Under the pieces are notes generated by a model that saw only the letters and a program-made list of their open reading frames with translations, was not told where the DNA came from and searched no databases. Below are positions 37,041 through 49,069 of a stretch of 64,000 nt of DNA, in pieces (position 1 is the stretch's first letter; each line of letters starts with the position of its first letter). Origin of the DNA: Distichodus sexfasciatus (Eukaryota; Chordata; Actinopteri; Characiformes; Distichodontidae); contig JAVGVS010000094.1 in assembly GCA_032718565.1 (NCBI GenBank), positions 501,121 through 565,120 of the forward strand, in the 5' to 3' direction. Both the position numbers and the translations under genes were made by a program.

Positions 37041-37078
37041 TTCATTCATTCATTCATTCATTCATTATCCGAACCATT
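37041..37078 (-). repeat. Truncated V-SINE tail, reverse
   Basis: The (CATT)n run followed by ATCCGAACCATTT is the complement of the GGTTCGGATAATGAATGA tail of the V-SINE at 57,870-58,200. Only the extreme 3' end inserted. Confidence 0.7.
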
Positions 37079-37121
37079 TAAAATTACATTTATTTTAAAG
37101 TTGCTCTGAGAGCTAAAGCGA

Positions 37122-37331
37122 ATGTCAAAGTTTGCGACTGGTATTTTAAACTGCACTGGCTCTTGCATTAAACTTACGAACTGCATTGATAAAAACACAG
37201 TAAATATTAACATTAAAAGTTTTTATATGGTAAATGAACAGAAAATAGTTGTTATAGATGAATGGGGAAAAGTTTATCCGTTCGAATCTGTTCCTGTCCC
37301 AAAAGAACCGCCCACTACTACCGGTGACTAA
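37122..37331 (+). CDS. Unrecognised 69-codon open frame, doubtful
   Basis: An open frame from ATG to TAA encodes 69 residues, starting MSKFATGILN and ending KEPPTTTGD. Composition is balanced and not repeat-derived, with a KIVVIDEWGKVYPF stretch. No homology or domain is recognised and no splice or start context supports it. It lies between an AT-rich block and a CpG-rich patch with CCAAT and CRE motifs that is downstream of it, so those motifs would not serve it as an upstream promoter. I list it as a possibility only. Confidence 0.15.
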   Translation: MSKFATGILNCTGSCIKLTNCIDKNTVNINIKSFYMVNEQKIVVIDEWGKVYPFESVPVPKEPPTTTGD

Positions 37332-37349
37332 CGGATAAGTGTAAATCCG

Positions 37350-37396
37350 CCAATAGCGTCACGGCAAACCTCAGAGTGACGTCGCCTCCAACCAAT
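37350..37396. promoter_or_regulatory. Promoter-like patch: two CCAAT boxes and a CRE
   Basis: CCAAT occurs at 37,350-37,354 and 37,392-37,396, with a CREB/ATF site core TGACGTC at 37,377-37,383, in a locally CpG-rich stretch. It lies 1.5 kb upstream of the HMBS start codon and 1.9 kb upstream of that of ARCN1. Which gene it serves, if any, cannot be told from sequence. Confidence 0.4.
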
Positions 37397-39139
37397 CAAC
37401 GCTCTGTGTAAAATCCACGCGCTCGATAATACAAGTCTTGAGTTTACTCACATGAGTCGGACTAACGTCTCGAGACATTTCTTTTTTTCCTTCGGTGCAG
37501 AATTAAAACGTCAAAATTGGAAATCGATCGTTCCTGTTGTCAACACGTTGGGATCATTGAGGCTAAAACTAGGTAAACCTTTTCTAAAGTGTGTTACCGA
37601 ACATTTTCACCGGCCACTACGACGGTGACCTCGTCGAGAATGTCACTTCCGTGCGCGCTTGGTTGTGTTCAAGAGCGTCACTCTGCGGCTGCGCTGCGCA
37701 TACGATTCTGCGACTGCGCCTTTCTGCGCAAATCTCTTCGTTTGTAAAGAATAGTCCGTGCATTCAACGTAGAGACTGACGGTGACATATTAAAACCTAA
37801 ATTAAAAGATGCACAAGCATACGTGAGACAGGCTTTCCTAATAAAACTTTTATTTTCGACAAAAAATTTTTTTAGTGAAACTTAGTGTTTTGACTGACGT
37901 TTAATGTGCCTCCAAATTTACCTCCCATGTAGGTTAGAAAAAGTGGCAAGGAATTTGTTTCTGGTCGTTAGTGTCTCTCTAGCCAAATGTAGACCATGTA
38001 CATGAAACAAAGACTATAAATACTACGACACGGATCAATATACAACACACAATGTACACTAACAATGGTAGAAATACAAGATATCTAATGTAAAATTTAC
38101 AATACCATATACAATACAAAATATACAACACACAAGACTGTCGTATCACTGTATAGACATTTCTAGTGATGCTTTATGTATCTTCAATCTTAGGCAACAA
38201 TACTCTGCATGTTACTACATATATCACTATATTTTTCTACATTATTTCTACGTTCTTTAGATCTAAATTCTTATGTCGTTCATTTTTATTTCTGTTCGTC
38301 TTATGGACGAATTAGGGTAAATTTCACTACATGTTGTACTTGCATATGACAAAGAATATAATTTTAAATGCGTAAGTTAATTTAATTAGATGAATTTTGT
38401 TTGTGCACAATGTAAATGTTTCATAAATTTTAAAGCAAGTCTTGGTGGGAAAAAAAAAACTCTTTTCAGAATATCACGCTGCTGATGCTAAAGCTTCCAC
38501 ATGTTCAGGTACACGTCATGATCCAACTACTACCATACTAAGTAGGGTTGGACGCTTTAAACCTGTGCTATTTTTTACATACTCTTTAGAACGCTAGTGT
38601 GCGTTTATACGATGCATTACTCCGCCGTTTGCCCCGCCTCCTTTTCTACCTGACGAACATATCGGAATCGACTCTGATTCTGATTCAAGTGGTTGGGGCT
38701 CAACCGAGTCAACTCCAAAAGTTGATTAAAGACAGTGAGTTTCTCTGTTATTGATTGCAAGCACGAAACATAAGGTAAGGTATCTTTTTAAACAAAACTA
38801 TAATGCTGTGTGAATGACAATATATCTGGGTAGTTTCTAACAAATCCCATTGATTTACTTCAAACCTACCAGTAAGCAAAAGATGACAAAAAATACAGGC
38901 CCTGTCTCAGACAGAATCTCAATTTTATCTAGTTTATTTTATTATTGAAACAATAAAGCATTTGTAAAACGTTGGATTAATCTTTGAATCCAATATCAAC
39001 ATGTAGGTTAAGAAAGTTAAGAAACGATTTTTTTTGGTCAAATATATTGAAAAGCTGCCAAAGGATTGTGTGAAGTCCATTCCAAAGATTCAGATTCGAT
39101 TCTTGAAGAACCGATCCTTTCTAGACTCGACTCTCAGCC

Positions 39140-39300
39140 GTAGTTACGAGCTTGTTCCGGTAGGAGACGTGGCTTAGCTCATCTGCCATATTGAGTGAAC
39201 ACGCGGAGAAAATACACTTTAATTCATACCGAGCAGGACGTTATAACGCGGGACAGCCGCGGGGAACGACGTAGAAGCCGGAACGGTTAGCATAATAAAA
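39140..39300 (+). promoter_or_regulatory. ARCN1: Probable ARCN1 promoter and 5' UTR
   Basis: A CpG-rich, TATA-less stretch directly before the start codon, with CTGCCATATTGAG (resembling a YY1 site) at about 39,184. This is the usual look of a housekeeping promoter. The transcription start cannot be fixed. Confidence 0.45.
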
Positions 39301-42300
39301 ATGGTGAGTTTTTATTTTCGTATTTATGAAGAATTTCACGAATGAATGGCGCGACGTGTGCCGACTCCCCCTCAGGACGCGATACCCGATATTTGCTAAT
39401 CTAACGCTAGCCTGCTGCAGGTGATGGGTGAGATATTGGCTTTTGACTCAAATTATATAATATTAACTATGTTATCAAGCTGTGCTCTGGCTGAGAAGTG
39501 AAACTGTGAAAACAGTCTTTTTCGTCTGCTTTTTGGAAAATAGCGACATATTCCGTGTTGTCAACGTCGATATAGTCGGTTAGCATTAATCTGCCAAGTT
39601 CATCGTCAGGCTGCACAACACTGGGATTGCAATGTTTTTAATATATATTTCTATGTAAAAAACGTTTATAGCTAAATGGTTTGAATTGCTATATTTAGTA
39701 AGAAGGAATCCTTCTAGGATGGGGCTGTACGATATATCGTGTCAGCATCATCATCATCATCATCATCATATGCGCAAAGCGCGGTAGTCAGATTGCAGTC
39801 ATTGTCAATTAACACAAATTAGACAGGAAAATTCGCCTGCTTCCACTTTTAAATGACTAATCCACAAAATAGGCTTGGCTGATTTAACCTCTATTATTCT
39901 GATTGAAGAGTTTATGGATAAAGTTCAGGAAAGAATGGTTAACGCTCATTCATTCTAGGTAGAGCTATTGACATTATTTGGTTGTGATATGATAAATGAT
40001 AAATATTGCAGTGTACATAACGCAAAATGAATGCTGAAATGTCTTCTTCTATCCAATATTATACAGCCCTACTTAAGACTTAAATTCCCCCAATTCCCAC
40101 TCAAAAGAATAATTAATTTCAAGTAGATCTATTGAAAATATTTGCCAACATAATTAAAAAAAAAAAAAAGCAAATCTCGCCACATGTTGTACATCACAGG
40201 CGGTATATATTTAAATGTCTCTTTTCCTCCAATTTGGTACAGCCCCTGGAATTAAATGAAATTAAATTAAATCCCAAACATTTATTCCAAGTAGTGCAAT
40301 TGAATGATTTGGTATACCACAATACACATTACACAGAATATTTATTGAAATGCCTCCGCCCCCTGCCCCCCAATATTATGCTGCCCTACTGTAAAATATG
40401 ACCTTGCTGGAGATTAAATCTTGGGGCACTTAATCAAGTCAATAGGTGTTGGTAATTAACATGAAGTGGTGTGACAGCAGCTTTCACAAGCATCTTGGGA
40501 AGGTGGAAATGTGCTCTGTAACCATGGCATCCATGAGATAGAGCCTGTGTGTGTCCTACCTGACTTGGGCAAATATAAAGTGCTATGATATGAACAATAT
40601 TCTTATATTAGGAGTGTAAATCCCAAGTTTTAACACAGTATGAAATTATATTGTTTTATTGGACGATTTGATGTTTGCCTGTATCACTTTGGATCGATAC
40701 TGTGTGCTCATCGATCATTTAGTCAATGTATCAGTGTAGATATATCGTTACACCCCTAATAATGTTACGGCTTGGTGTTTGTCGGCACAGGTGCTGTTGG
40801 CTGCAGCGGTGTGCACCAAGGCGGGGAAGGCTCTGGTTTCGCGACAGTTTGTGGAGATGACGAGGACGCGAGTGGAGGGACTGCTGGCCGCCTTCCCCAA
40901 ACTGATGAACACAGGCAAGCAGCACACGTTCGTGGAGACGGAGAGCGTTCGCTACGTCTACCAGCCTCTGGAGAAGCTCTACATGGTGCTGGTCACCACC
41001 AAGAACAGCAACATCCTGGAGGACCTCGAGACGCTTCGCCTGTTCTCACGAGTGGTATGTTACACAGATGTGGCAGAATATTTCCATTAGTCCATGATTT
41101 TTCTATTCAGCATGAACAGATAATTAAAACTTGTTCAAAAATTGGCTTTTGTGAGACACTCCATGCTTTGTGTCAAAAACATCTATTATTTCTGTAACAC
41201 TGGCTCATAATGTCTGCCATCGTCTTTGACACCACACTGATGAAAGACGTTTAGATGCGTGTAGTTGGTTTCTATTTTTTTGAGTGTGAGCGCTGTGGGT
41301 GTTTGTGCAGATTCCCGTGTACTGCCGTGTGCTGGAGGAGAGTGAGATTGCAGAGCACTGCTTCGACCTCATCTTTGCCTTCGATGAGATTGTCGCCCTC
41401 GGTTACAGAGAGAACGTCAGCCTGGCCCAGATCAGAACCTTCAACGAGATGGACTCGCACGAAGAGAAGGTGTTCCGCGCTGTCAGGGAGGTGAGAGAGC
41501 TTGTGAATGAGAGCAGAGGAGTGTGGAAATATCAGTGCACCGTTTGGCGAAAATGTGCTTGTACTGAGATAGAAATTAGATTCAAGTATAGAATGTTTTA
41601 TTTTTATACTATGTTGGTAATTTTTTTGTTGAGAAATGGTACTGCACACTAGGCTCAAATCATTTTTACTCTCCTTTACCCTTGACAAGTAGTAACAGTA
41701 TGGTACAGTATAACTATCTAACTAACTAAATAAATGTGGATATATATGTGTTGATTTTTTTTGCCAGCACTGACAGGGTTACATTGTGTGTAAAAATATT
41801 ATCAGAGTGAACGCTGCACAGCTGAGTTGTAATGAATTTTCTGTAACGTAATTTGTGCCTTTAAGACTTTGTGCGACTTCTAACACGTTTTGACGGGTCA
41901 CAAATCCCCCAAATCCTCCCGTTTGTGAAAGGATTTGCCTACAATTTTGCCACGACATGGGGCTATAATTTCTGTGTCTGCACACTAGGGCTGCAACTAA
42001 TGACTATTTTGATAGTCGACTAGTCATCGACTATTAAAACGATTAGTCGAGTAACCGGATTATAAATTGCATAATTATAAAATGGCTCCGATTTAGCTAC
42101 TAGCTTTTACATTTAGTATGAGGTTATTTAAATTTTGTGGTAAATAATAAAGACAAGAAAGATAGTTCACTCAAAAGCATATTTTAATAAATAAGTTTCT
42201 TCTTTGCCTTATCTAGCCTTACGATGGCTCCTGGTTTTGTGATGGTACTGAGAAAATGGTAACATACCATTATAACATTTATGAGCGAGTGACAAAGGCG

Positions 42301-45300
42301 TTGGTTACTTTACCGTTTTTGCGTGCTTATTAAACGTGTAAGACCTAACTATTAAATTATAATTATAAGATCGATAAACTATAACTTGCGTTTAACCGTC
42401 CTGTCGCCGTTCCTCTTCCTGCGACATCTTTGGTTTTTCTGTAGGAACTTTCTTAAGCCAATCACAAAACCAGGAGCCATCGGCCAATAGGATTCGCAGC
42501 CAGAAACTGCCAAAACCCCTCCCCCAAACTGTCCAAACCCTCCCCTTTCAAACCACATGTGCAGAAATCTCATTCGAGCAAAAAAGCCGCTCGTCGGTAA
42601 TCTACTTTGTGCGTGAGGACATTTAACACATCGAGAGGAAAAAGACATTCGAGAGAGGAAAAATACAGTTTGCGCGCAATATCAAAACCGCGCACTCGAT
42701 TCTTAATTTTTTGCTCTCGAGTTTCACATTTGCGCTCGCGACTTTGAAATTTACACCCGCAAAATTTTTGCGGCAAGCCATTTTGCGCGCTCTAGTTTTG
42801 GCGTTGATGTGACGCCATAGGGCCATTCTTCTAGCTGTCACTGAATGCTATTGCGCAAGAGCGAATCTCACCAGAGTGTGGTGTATTGGTGCACTCTATT
42901 GGAAAGTGGCAGTATTGCACAGGTAGAAAGGAAGGAAAACGTTTCACTCCGTTTAAAAAACCGTCTGGCGACAATTAACGACAATCAGATTTGTTGGCGA
43001 CTATTTTTATTGTCGAATAATCGTTCCACCCCCTCTGCACACAGACCCAAGAGCGGGAGGCGAAGGCGGAGATGAGGCGGAAGGCGAAGGAGCTCCAGCA
43101 GGCGCGTCGCGACGCTGAGAGGGGTAAGAAGGCTCCGGGTTTCGGTGGATTCGGCAACAGTAGCAACAGCATCAGTAGCAGCAGCAACACAGCCATCATC
43201 ACAGACGCGCTGATCGAGCCGGAGAAACCCAAACCTGCTCCTGCACCCGTCAGGTATCACCTCAGATCAGCATCACGATTAAATGAATAATAGTTATGGA
43301 TGAAATTAGATTAATTAGAGGTTTGGAAAGTCAATTTTGAATTAATATTCAATTAATTGCCCTAGCTTTTACTGAACCCGTTGATGTTAAAGTTAGTGTA
43401 CTTATTACATTATTGCAATTCATAATTTATCCTTTGCACACACTCTAAAACGTATGCCTTCTTGTCTTCATTGAGACAGTGGAGAGTACTAAAGTCAGTA
43501 TTTGATGTCCCGTTTTAGGCCCACTGGTCCTAGTAAAGCCCTAAAACTGGGCGCTCGCAGGAAAGAGGTGGACGACTTTGTGGACAAGCTGAAGTCAGAA
43601 GGAGAGAACATCATACTGCCCAGTACTGGAAAAAGACCCTCAGACACCGCCAAAACTCCCGTTAACACAGAGAGGTACGCCACGACTGCAGATCCTGACC
43701 AGCGCCTTAATGGGTGTAGAGAATGTTTGATTATGTTAAACAGCCTGGGCAGAGTCATGATTTAAGACTTTAAGGATCCTGCACAGCACCTTTATTACCT
43801 CGTGTTATTTACACAGCACCTTTTATACATACAGATGCAGCCCAAAGTGATTTACATCAAGAATAAGATTAGGAAAAAGTCTAGCAACCAAGCAGTTGGA
43901 GTATTAATAAGTTTAAGATGACTTTAAAAAACAAAAACAAATGAAAAGGAAATAAATTGTTTTAAAAAACAGATTATTTGCAGTTAAGAAATTACTAAAT
44001 AAGATGTAAAAATGGGAAAATGAGTGGCACAATGAATAATTAATATATAATAATAAAATATAGATATAGCTGCAAGCGGGTTCGTTGCAAAAAGCAGTCC
44101 AAAAGCAGCTGATGCAGTAAGCGTTGAAGAAAGGAGACTGTAAATCAGAAGTCAATTAACACAAAAAGCTCTATTATGACACCGCATAATTTTAAGTAAC
44201 ATTTTTAGCGCCCCCTGTTGTTCAGATAGCAACATCATATATTTCCCTTTTCCGTGTCTTAGTTTTGATTGTAAATCAAATTGTAATTTCAGCAAAATCG
44301 GAATTACGGACCCTAAGATTTAGTCATTTAACATTTATAGCGCCCCCTATTGTTCACTTGGCGCCTTTGATGCTAACTGGGCCAAACTAGGCCAATGATA
44401 CCGCTGTTTAAGCAAAATAAACCACGCAATAAATTCACTGAATTTAGCCGCCCCTTTGTGAAATCCCAAAAAAACTACATCAGGCTAACTCCGCAGAGTC
44501 GTTTGACAGCCCACTTTAATCAGCTGCTGAGCCTAGTAGCAGTTCGCAAAAGTTTGATTTTCATATTTTCCAAATTAGGTACAAATCTCAAAATGGGAAG
44601 TCCATAATCCCAGTTAGAAAGTTGTTGGGCTTAAGCTAAAGAATCAGCTAAAGCAGGAATTTTCACTCAAGGCCACACAGCTTAATAGCACAAAAAAGGC
44701 AAAAAACCTGTTTGACTTCGCTGTAGCACTAGTTATAGGCCGATCACTACACTCACATATATTTTAATCCTGCAAAGCTGCAGCTGTTTATTGAACGAAG
44801 CAAAAATGCAGTGTAATTATTAAAAGTGACCTGCATCATGCATCGTACCTGCTCTGCAATATGAGGGATGAATTTCTGAACAGACGCAGTCCTCGCGTTG
44901 GGAGTGATATTTTAGTGAAGTGGTTTTGTAATTTTTGCCTCTCCTGGTCATAGCGTGCACCTGCGTGTGGAGGAGAGAATCACGCTGACGTGTGGCCGTG
45001 ACGGAGGACTGCAGAACATGGAGGTGCTGGGGATGATCACACTCCGAGTCTCAGACGAGAAGGACGGTCGAATCCAGCTGCTGGTCAACAACAACGACAA
45101 GAGGGGCGTCCAGTTACAGGTGGGGTGGGATTTAAAAGCTGTAAGAGCCAGAGCTCGGGGTGGGGTGGTCAGGTACTTACTAGCGGTGTATTGATACATC
45201 TATTTACTTTGATCTATCGATTCAATGATTAACAAGCCATAACATTGATTAGTACTGAACAATTACATTAATCAAAGCTGACATTCAGAACCCGTAATCT

Positions 45301-47355
45301 CTCTCACAGACCCACCCCAACGTGGACAAGAAGCTGTTCACAGCTGACTCGATTATCGGCCTGAAGAACCCAGAGAAGTCTTTTCCTCTGAACAACGACG
45401 TGGGAGTGCTGAAGTGGAGATTACAGACCACAGACGAGTCTCTCATACCATTAACAAGTGCGTCCCACCATCACGTCTGATTCGCTCTAATATTCTTCTG
45501 CCGCTCAAAGAATGAAACACTTGGTTTATATATATATATGTCTGTAATGTTCCATCTTTCTGCAGTAAACTGCTGGCCGTCAGAAAGCGGGAGCAGCTGT
45601 GACGTTAACATAGAGTACGAGCTGCAGGAGGAGTCGCTGGAACTCAACGACGTGGTTATCTCCATCCCTGTACCGTAAGTCTGTCTCACGAGCCGTCAGT
45701 TACCTAATCGTCTAACTATATGTTGTATAAGAGTCATTTACAGTTAGATTGGAACCTGTTCATGCGTGTATAGCCACAACAAAAATATAGGTTTCCAAGC
45801 AGCATCTAATATTTAGTGGGTATGCAGCCCCATACGAAAGAGGGGTGTATCGATATATCGATCTACACCAATACATCAATTCTAGAGCTGCGTGATATAA
45901 TGAAATATATCGGATAACGAAATTAAAGCGTCTATAGTTTCATGTTATACTCTGTCATTAATTTCATGATCTGGAAATGGATTTTGCAGCCATTTTACTC
46001 CATAAAATGCGCCATTTGACCACAAGTCACAAAAGCACTGCGAAAAGCGGCGTTTACGACAGTGTATTGAAGCGCTACAGAAAACTGTGTTTTAACGAGT
46101 AAAACGGTGTAAAACGAGTGTCACTGTAAATTGCATAAAAATATAGGCACCTTTGGTGTTCCATATGAGTGTTTGGAGCACTTACTTCACTTACTATAAT
46201 TGTGTTTAATTTATATATCACTTGTCCAGACTTCAAGGTCAAGCGCTAAAATGTAAAACACAACAAAAACAAGAAATTGTGATTAACAAACCCGAAGCAG
46301 ACCCCATTATGCATTTATAAAATAACTAACTACTGTTAATGGTCATGACCCGTGATGTTTTTTATTGCAGGTCTGGAGTCGGCGCTCCCGTGATCGGAGA
46401 CCTGGACGGTGAGTATCGTCATGACAGCAGGCGGAACGTTCTGGAGTGGTGTCTGCCCGTCGTGGACGTGAAGAACAAAAGTGGAAGTCTGGAGTTTAGC
46501 GTGGCCGGCCAGACGGACGACTTCTTCCCAGTCAACGTCTCCTTTGTCTCCAAAGCCAACTACTGCGACATACAGGTACTACAGTGAGATGAGGAAATAC
46601 GAGAGACGAGCGTCGTGTAGAAATAGTAATAAGAAACTGTGAAAATAGACGTGGCTGGCGTCATGGCAACATCCAATAAGATTTAGTCATACAGAACTTG
46701 CGAAAGAAAGGAGAGATAGAGTACTGTGCAAACGTCTTGAGCAACTCCTCATTGACAGTACGTATGATGATCTATTTCAACGTGTTTAAACATATTTGTA
46801 ATGTATTTAATCCTACATGCAATAACCAATAATTGCAAAAATTTTAATTATCCTCATCAATTTATATCAATTTAGGTGATTTCTTTGATTATATATTTAT
46901 CTTGTTTTCTTTTTCTGTGTATTTTTATTTTCTTTACGTTGAGATTATAAAAATGCATGACTGTCATAAGTGCTACCTCTCCAGCGCAACGCGTCATAAA
47001 ATATCGACCGAAAATATTGAGCAAATTGGCCGATTCCGATACGAGTCAGATATGATCGTGCATCCCTAAATACTATAATAAATAAAATGTGTAATAACTT
47101 TTTACATTTAAGATTAGATGATGACAGTCAAGTTTATATTTCAGCCTCGGAATTTGTGCTGTTTAATAGGAAAAATGCTATTCACTTTAATAATAATAAT
47201 GATAATAATAATAATAATAGTGATCTTTTTTTAAACGTGTCTGTCACTTCTGTCTTTTTTTACAGGTGATCAAAGTGTCTCAGGTGGACGGAAACAGTCC
47301 GGTGCGGTTCTCCATGGAAACGTCGCTTGTGGTCGACAAGTACGAGATCCTATAA
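39301..47355 (+). CDS. ARCN1: ARCN1, archain / coatomer subunit delta (delta-COP), complete
   Basis: Subunit of the COPI coat, which returns vesicles from Golgi to ER. Ten exons: 39301-39303, 40791-41054, 41311-41490, 43045-43253, 43519-43674, 44954-45119, 45310-45457, 45566-45674, 46371-46575, 47266-47355. Phases are consistent and give 509 aa (human 511). Exon 1 codes only the start Met. The longin domain comes first (VLLAAAVCTKAGKALVSRQF to VFRAVRE, about 1-149). A charged helical linker follows (EMRRKAKELQQARRDAER), then a Gly/Ser-rich segment. The mu-homology domain spans about 271-509 (ITLTCGRDGGLQNME, INCWPSESG, VGAPVIGDLDGEYRHDSRRN) and the protein ends VDKYEIL, as in human. Exon 4 is bordered on both sides by transposon sequence. 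Confidence 0.98.
40608..40762. repeat. hAT-like element end just before ARCN1 exon 2
   Basis: The left part AGGAGTGTAAATCCC and the right end TATATCGTTACACCCCTAAT are an inverted pair. The right terminus recurs at about 170-190 and 1880-1900. The element ends 28 bp before the exon 2 acceptor. Confidence 0.5.
41986..43034. mobile_element. 1,049-bp hAT-like transposon in ARCN1 intron 3, 8-bp target duplication
   Basis: The left terminus TAGGGCTGCAAC and the complement of the right terminus AGGGGGTGGAAC agree at 8 of 12 positions. Subterminal GATAGTCGACTAGTCATCGA and the right-hand GGCGACTATTTTTATTGTCG are also mirrored. The flanks are a perfect direct repeat CTGCACAC (41,978-41,985 and 43,035-43,042), the 8-bp duplication of hAT insertion. 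The interior includes a CpG-rich half (42,380-42,850). No transposase frame is recognised. The right duplication is followed at once by AG and ARCN1 exon 4. Confidence 0.9.
43254..43368. repeat. hAT-like element fragment at the ARCN1 exon 4 donor
   Basis: The sequence GTATCACCTCAGATCAGCAT with CACGATTAAATGAA matches the GATATGACCTCAAATCAATA / CACGATTAATTGAA motif seen at many places in the window. It ends in ATTAATTGCCCTAGC, a mirrored terminus. The expected left terminus (GGGCTGGGC) is missing because the fragment begins exactly at the exon 4 splice donor. Confidence 0.5.
44060..44740. repeat. GCGCCCCCTATTG-type interspersed repeat in ARCN1 intron 5
   Basis: Begins ATATAGCTGCAAGCGGG and contains two TTTAGCGCCCCCTGTTGTTC-like blocks (about 44,206 and 44,336). 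It ends near CGCTGTAGCACTAGTTATAGG. This layout is a familiar anonymous fish repeat. No coding capacity. Confidence 0.6.
46985..47070. repeat. ATCGTGCATCCCTA element end in ARCN1 intron 9
   Basis: ATATCGACCGAAAATATTG followed by CCGATTCCGATACGAGTCAG and ATGATCGTGCATCCCTA is the terminal module of the family also at 49,821 and 55,824. A similar end lies at about 26,650-26,757. Confidence 0.5.
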
Positions 47356-48270
47356 AAAAGAATTAAAAAAACAAATAAAAAGAAACTCCAGAACCAATCT
47401 CGGAACGTCGGTGGACTCGGAAAAGATGTGAATATAAAAACACAGTTACAAGTTAGAGAGAGCGAGAGAAAAGCCATTACGAAGTTATTACTGAACCTTT
47501 TCATACTTAACCAGGACTTTCGCCCCCCATCTAAGCCCCTTTTTCACCAAGGTCGGCTTTGTTTGTACACAGGTGAGTAGAAAAGCGATTGATAGATGGA
47601 ATCGGACGAGTCAACCCAAACCAGGAGGGGCTTTTTGGGGGACTGTAGCCCGTCTCGTCTCTAATCGTGTACAGGTGATGGAGTTTCGTCGAAGGTTGTT
47701 TTAACTTAGCATTATAAATCCAACGTAGATGCGTGACTCGAACCCGGGTTGTGCATCATCAACGTTGTCCTGAACGTCTTCTGAAACACTGAATTATTAT
47801 CGTTATTTTTGCTAACCGAATGAGCCAGCGCTGATCGTAATGTTATGAAACGGACCTGCTTGTTGTGTCTGTGTTGATGTATATGTCTGTCTACTTTTCT
47901 TTTACATCTTTCATCTCCTGTGGCACGAGTCTCAGCCTGCTGGTCTGTTTTATCTGCGTTTTTTTCTTTCGTTTCCATGTCTCATTGACACTTCCAATTT
48001 CATTTTTTGCAGACTCTATAAAACTGTCAAACACTTCAGCTTCATTAAAGCTTCTGAGCTTCTATGTACATCTCATTAAAGCCACACATTTTATGCTTTT
48101 ACACGCCAGTCGAAGCTGTGACCCGACCCGAGTTTAGTGCAATACCTCCGTTGCGTCAACGTTTTACCCGTAACAACGAGAGCAGACGGCGTCTGTACCT
48201 GCAGGCGGTGGGTTTTTTATTCAGCTGTAAGGTCAGATTCATTTGGGGAAATAAAGGTGCAACGGGACAT
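47356..48270 (+). other. ARCN1: ARCN1 3' UTR, approximate
   Basis: No other gene follows the stop at 47,353-47,355. The best placed AATAAA is at 48,250-48,255, with ATTAAA at 48,044-48,049 as an alternative; one at 47,375 is probably too near the stop. The end is inferred. Confidence 0.45.
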
Positions 48271-49069
48271 GTCAAAACCACTTCTCATCTGGCATGAGTA
48301 GACAGAGTTTAATGCAAGAATGAAGCAGATGTTTTGCTTCATATAACTTTTCTTGCTTCTACAGTACGTTTTCCCCAGTTTTATTGAGTTTAACGTCCTG
48401 TAAAACGGCAGCATTCCCAACTCTGGTTTAAAATTCCAGTGATGGTCGGATGATTTCGGATCGGTTGTGTTTACGCCCCTAGTTCTCCTTTCTTATCAGT
48501 ACTGAAGAATTCCTAGAGGCTCCCTTGTATCTATTTATCTGGTAATGCCTTGAATCTCCATATCTTAAAAAACGAATGGGGAAAATACTAAATGGTGTTT
48601 GTTTTATTTTTCATTTATTTTTTATTTTTCCATTTTGTTGGAATCGTATTTGAGGTGAGAAGTGTAATAGTACATTTTTGTAACAATGTTAAGAGGGATT
48701 AACATTCCGGTGTAAGCTTATTGAAGAAATAATTAAAAGTGTATAGAAGGATTTACTGTGATGCCTTTTTTATTTTGGAAATATTGTTACATTCACTATG
48801 AATGCGTTTGACAGTGACGTAGGGCTGGGTGATTAATCGAAAACGAATCCACGTAACCTTGTTGATTATTTAAAATATTTTTGAAATTCTGTTAATACTT
48901 GTTTTAAAAAATATTAATGCTTTCTCCAGTGTGTATTCAGGTGCTGTTCCCTTAAAAACATTGTTCCGTCTGTGAACCTTCTATAATTTTAAAATCAGAA
49001 AAATATGTGAAAAATATATCCAGTTTTAATACAAACTTTGTCTGTGAACTATAGGAAGAAAAACCAAAC

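Larger units (their letters stand above)
35890..39300. other. HMBS-ARCN1 divergent spacer
   Basis: 3.4 kb separates the HMBS start (minus) from the ARCN1 start (plus). It contains a roughly 95-bp hAT-like MITE (36,362-36,455), AT-rich diverged repeats with GGGACTGATGCT at about 36,590 and 36,784, a truncated V-SINE tail (37,041-37,078) and a CpG-rich CCAAT/CRE patch (37,350-37,396). A LINE-like tail (about 38,250-38,370) and the ARCN1 promoter region complete it. No established gene is seen. Confidence 0.6.
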
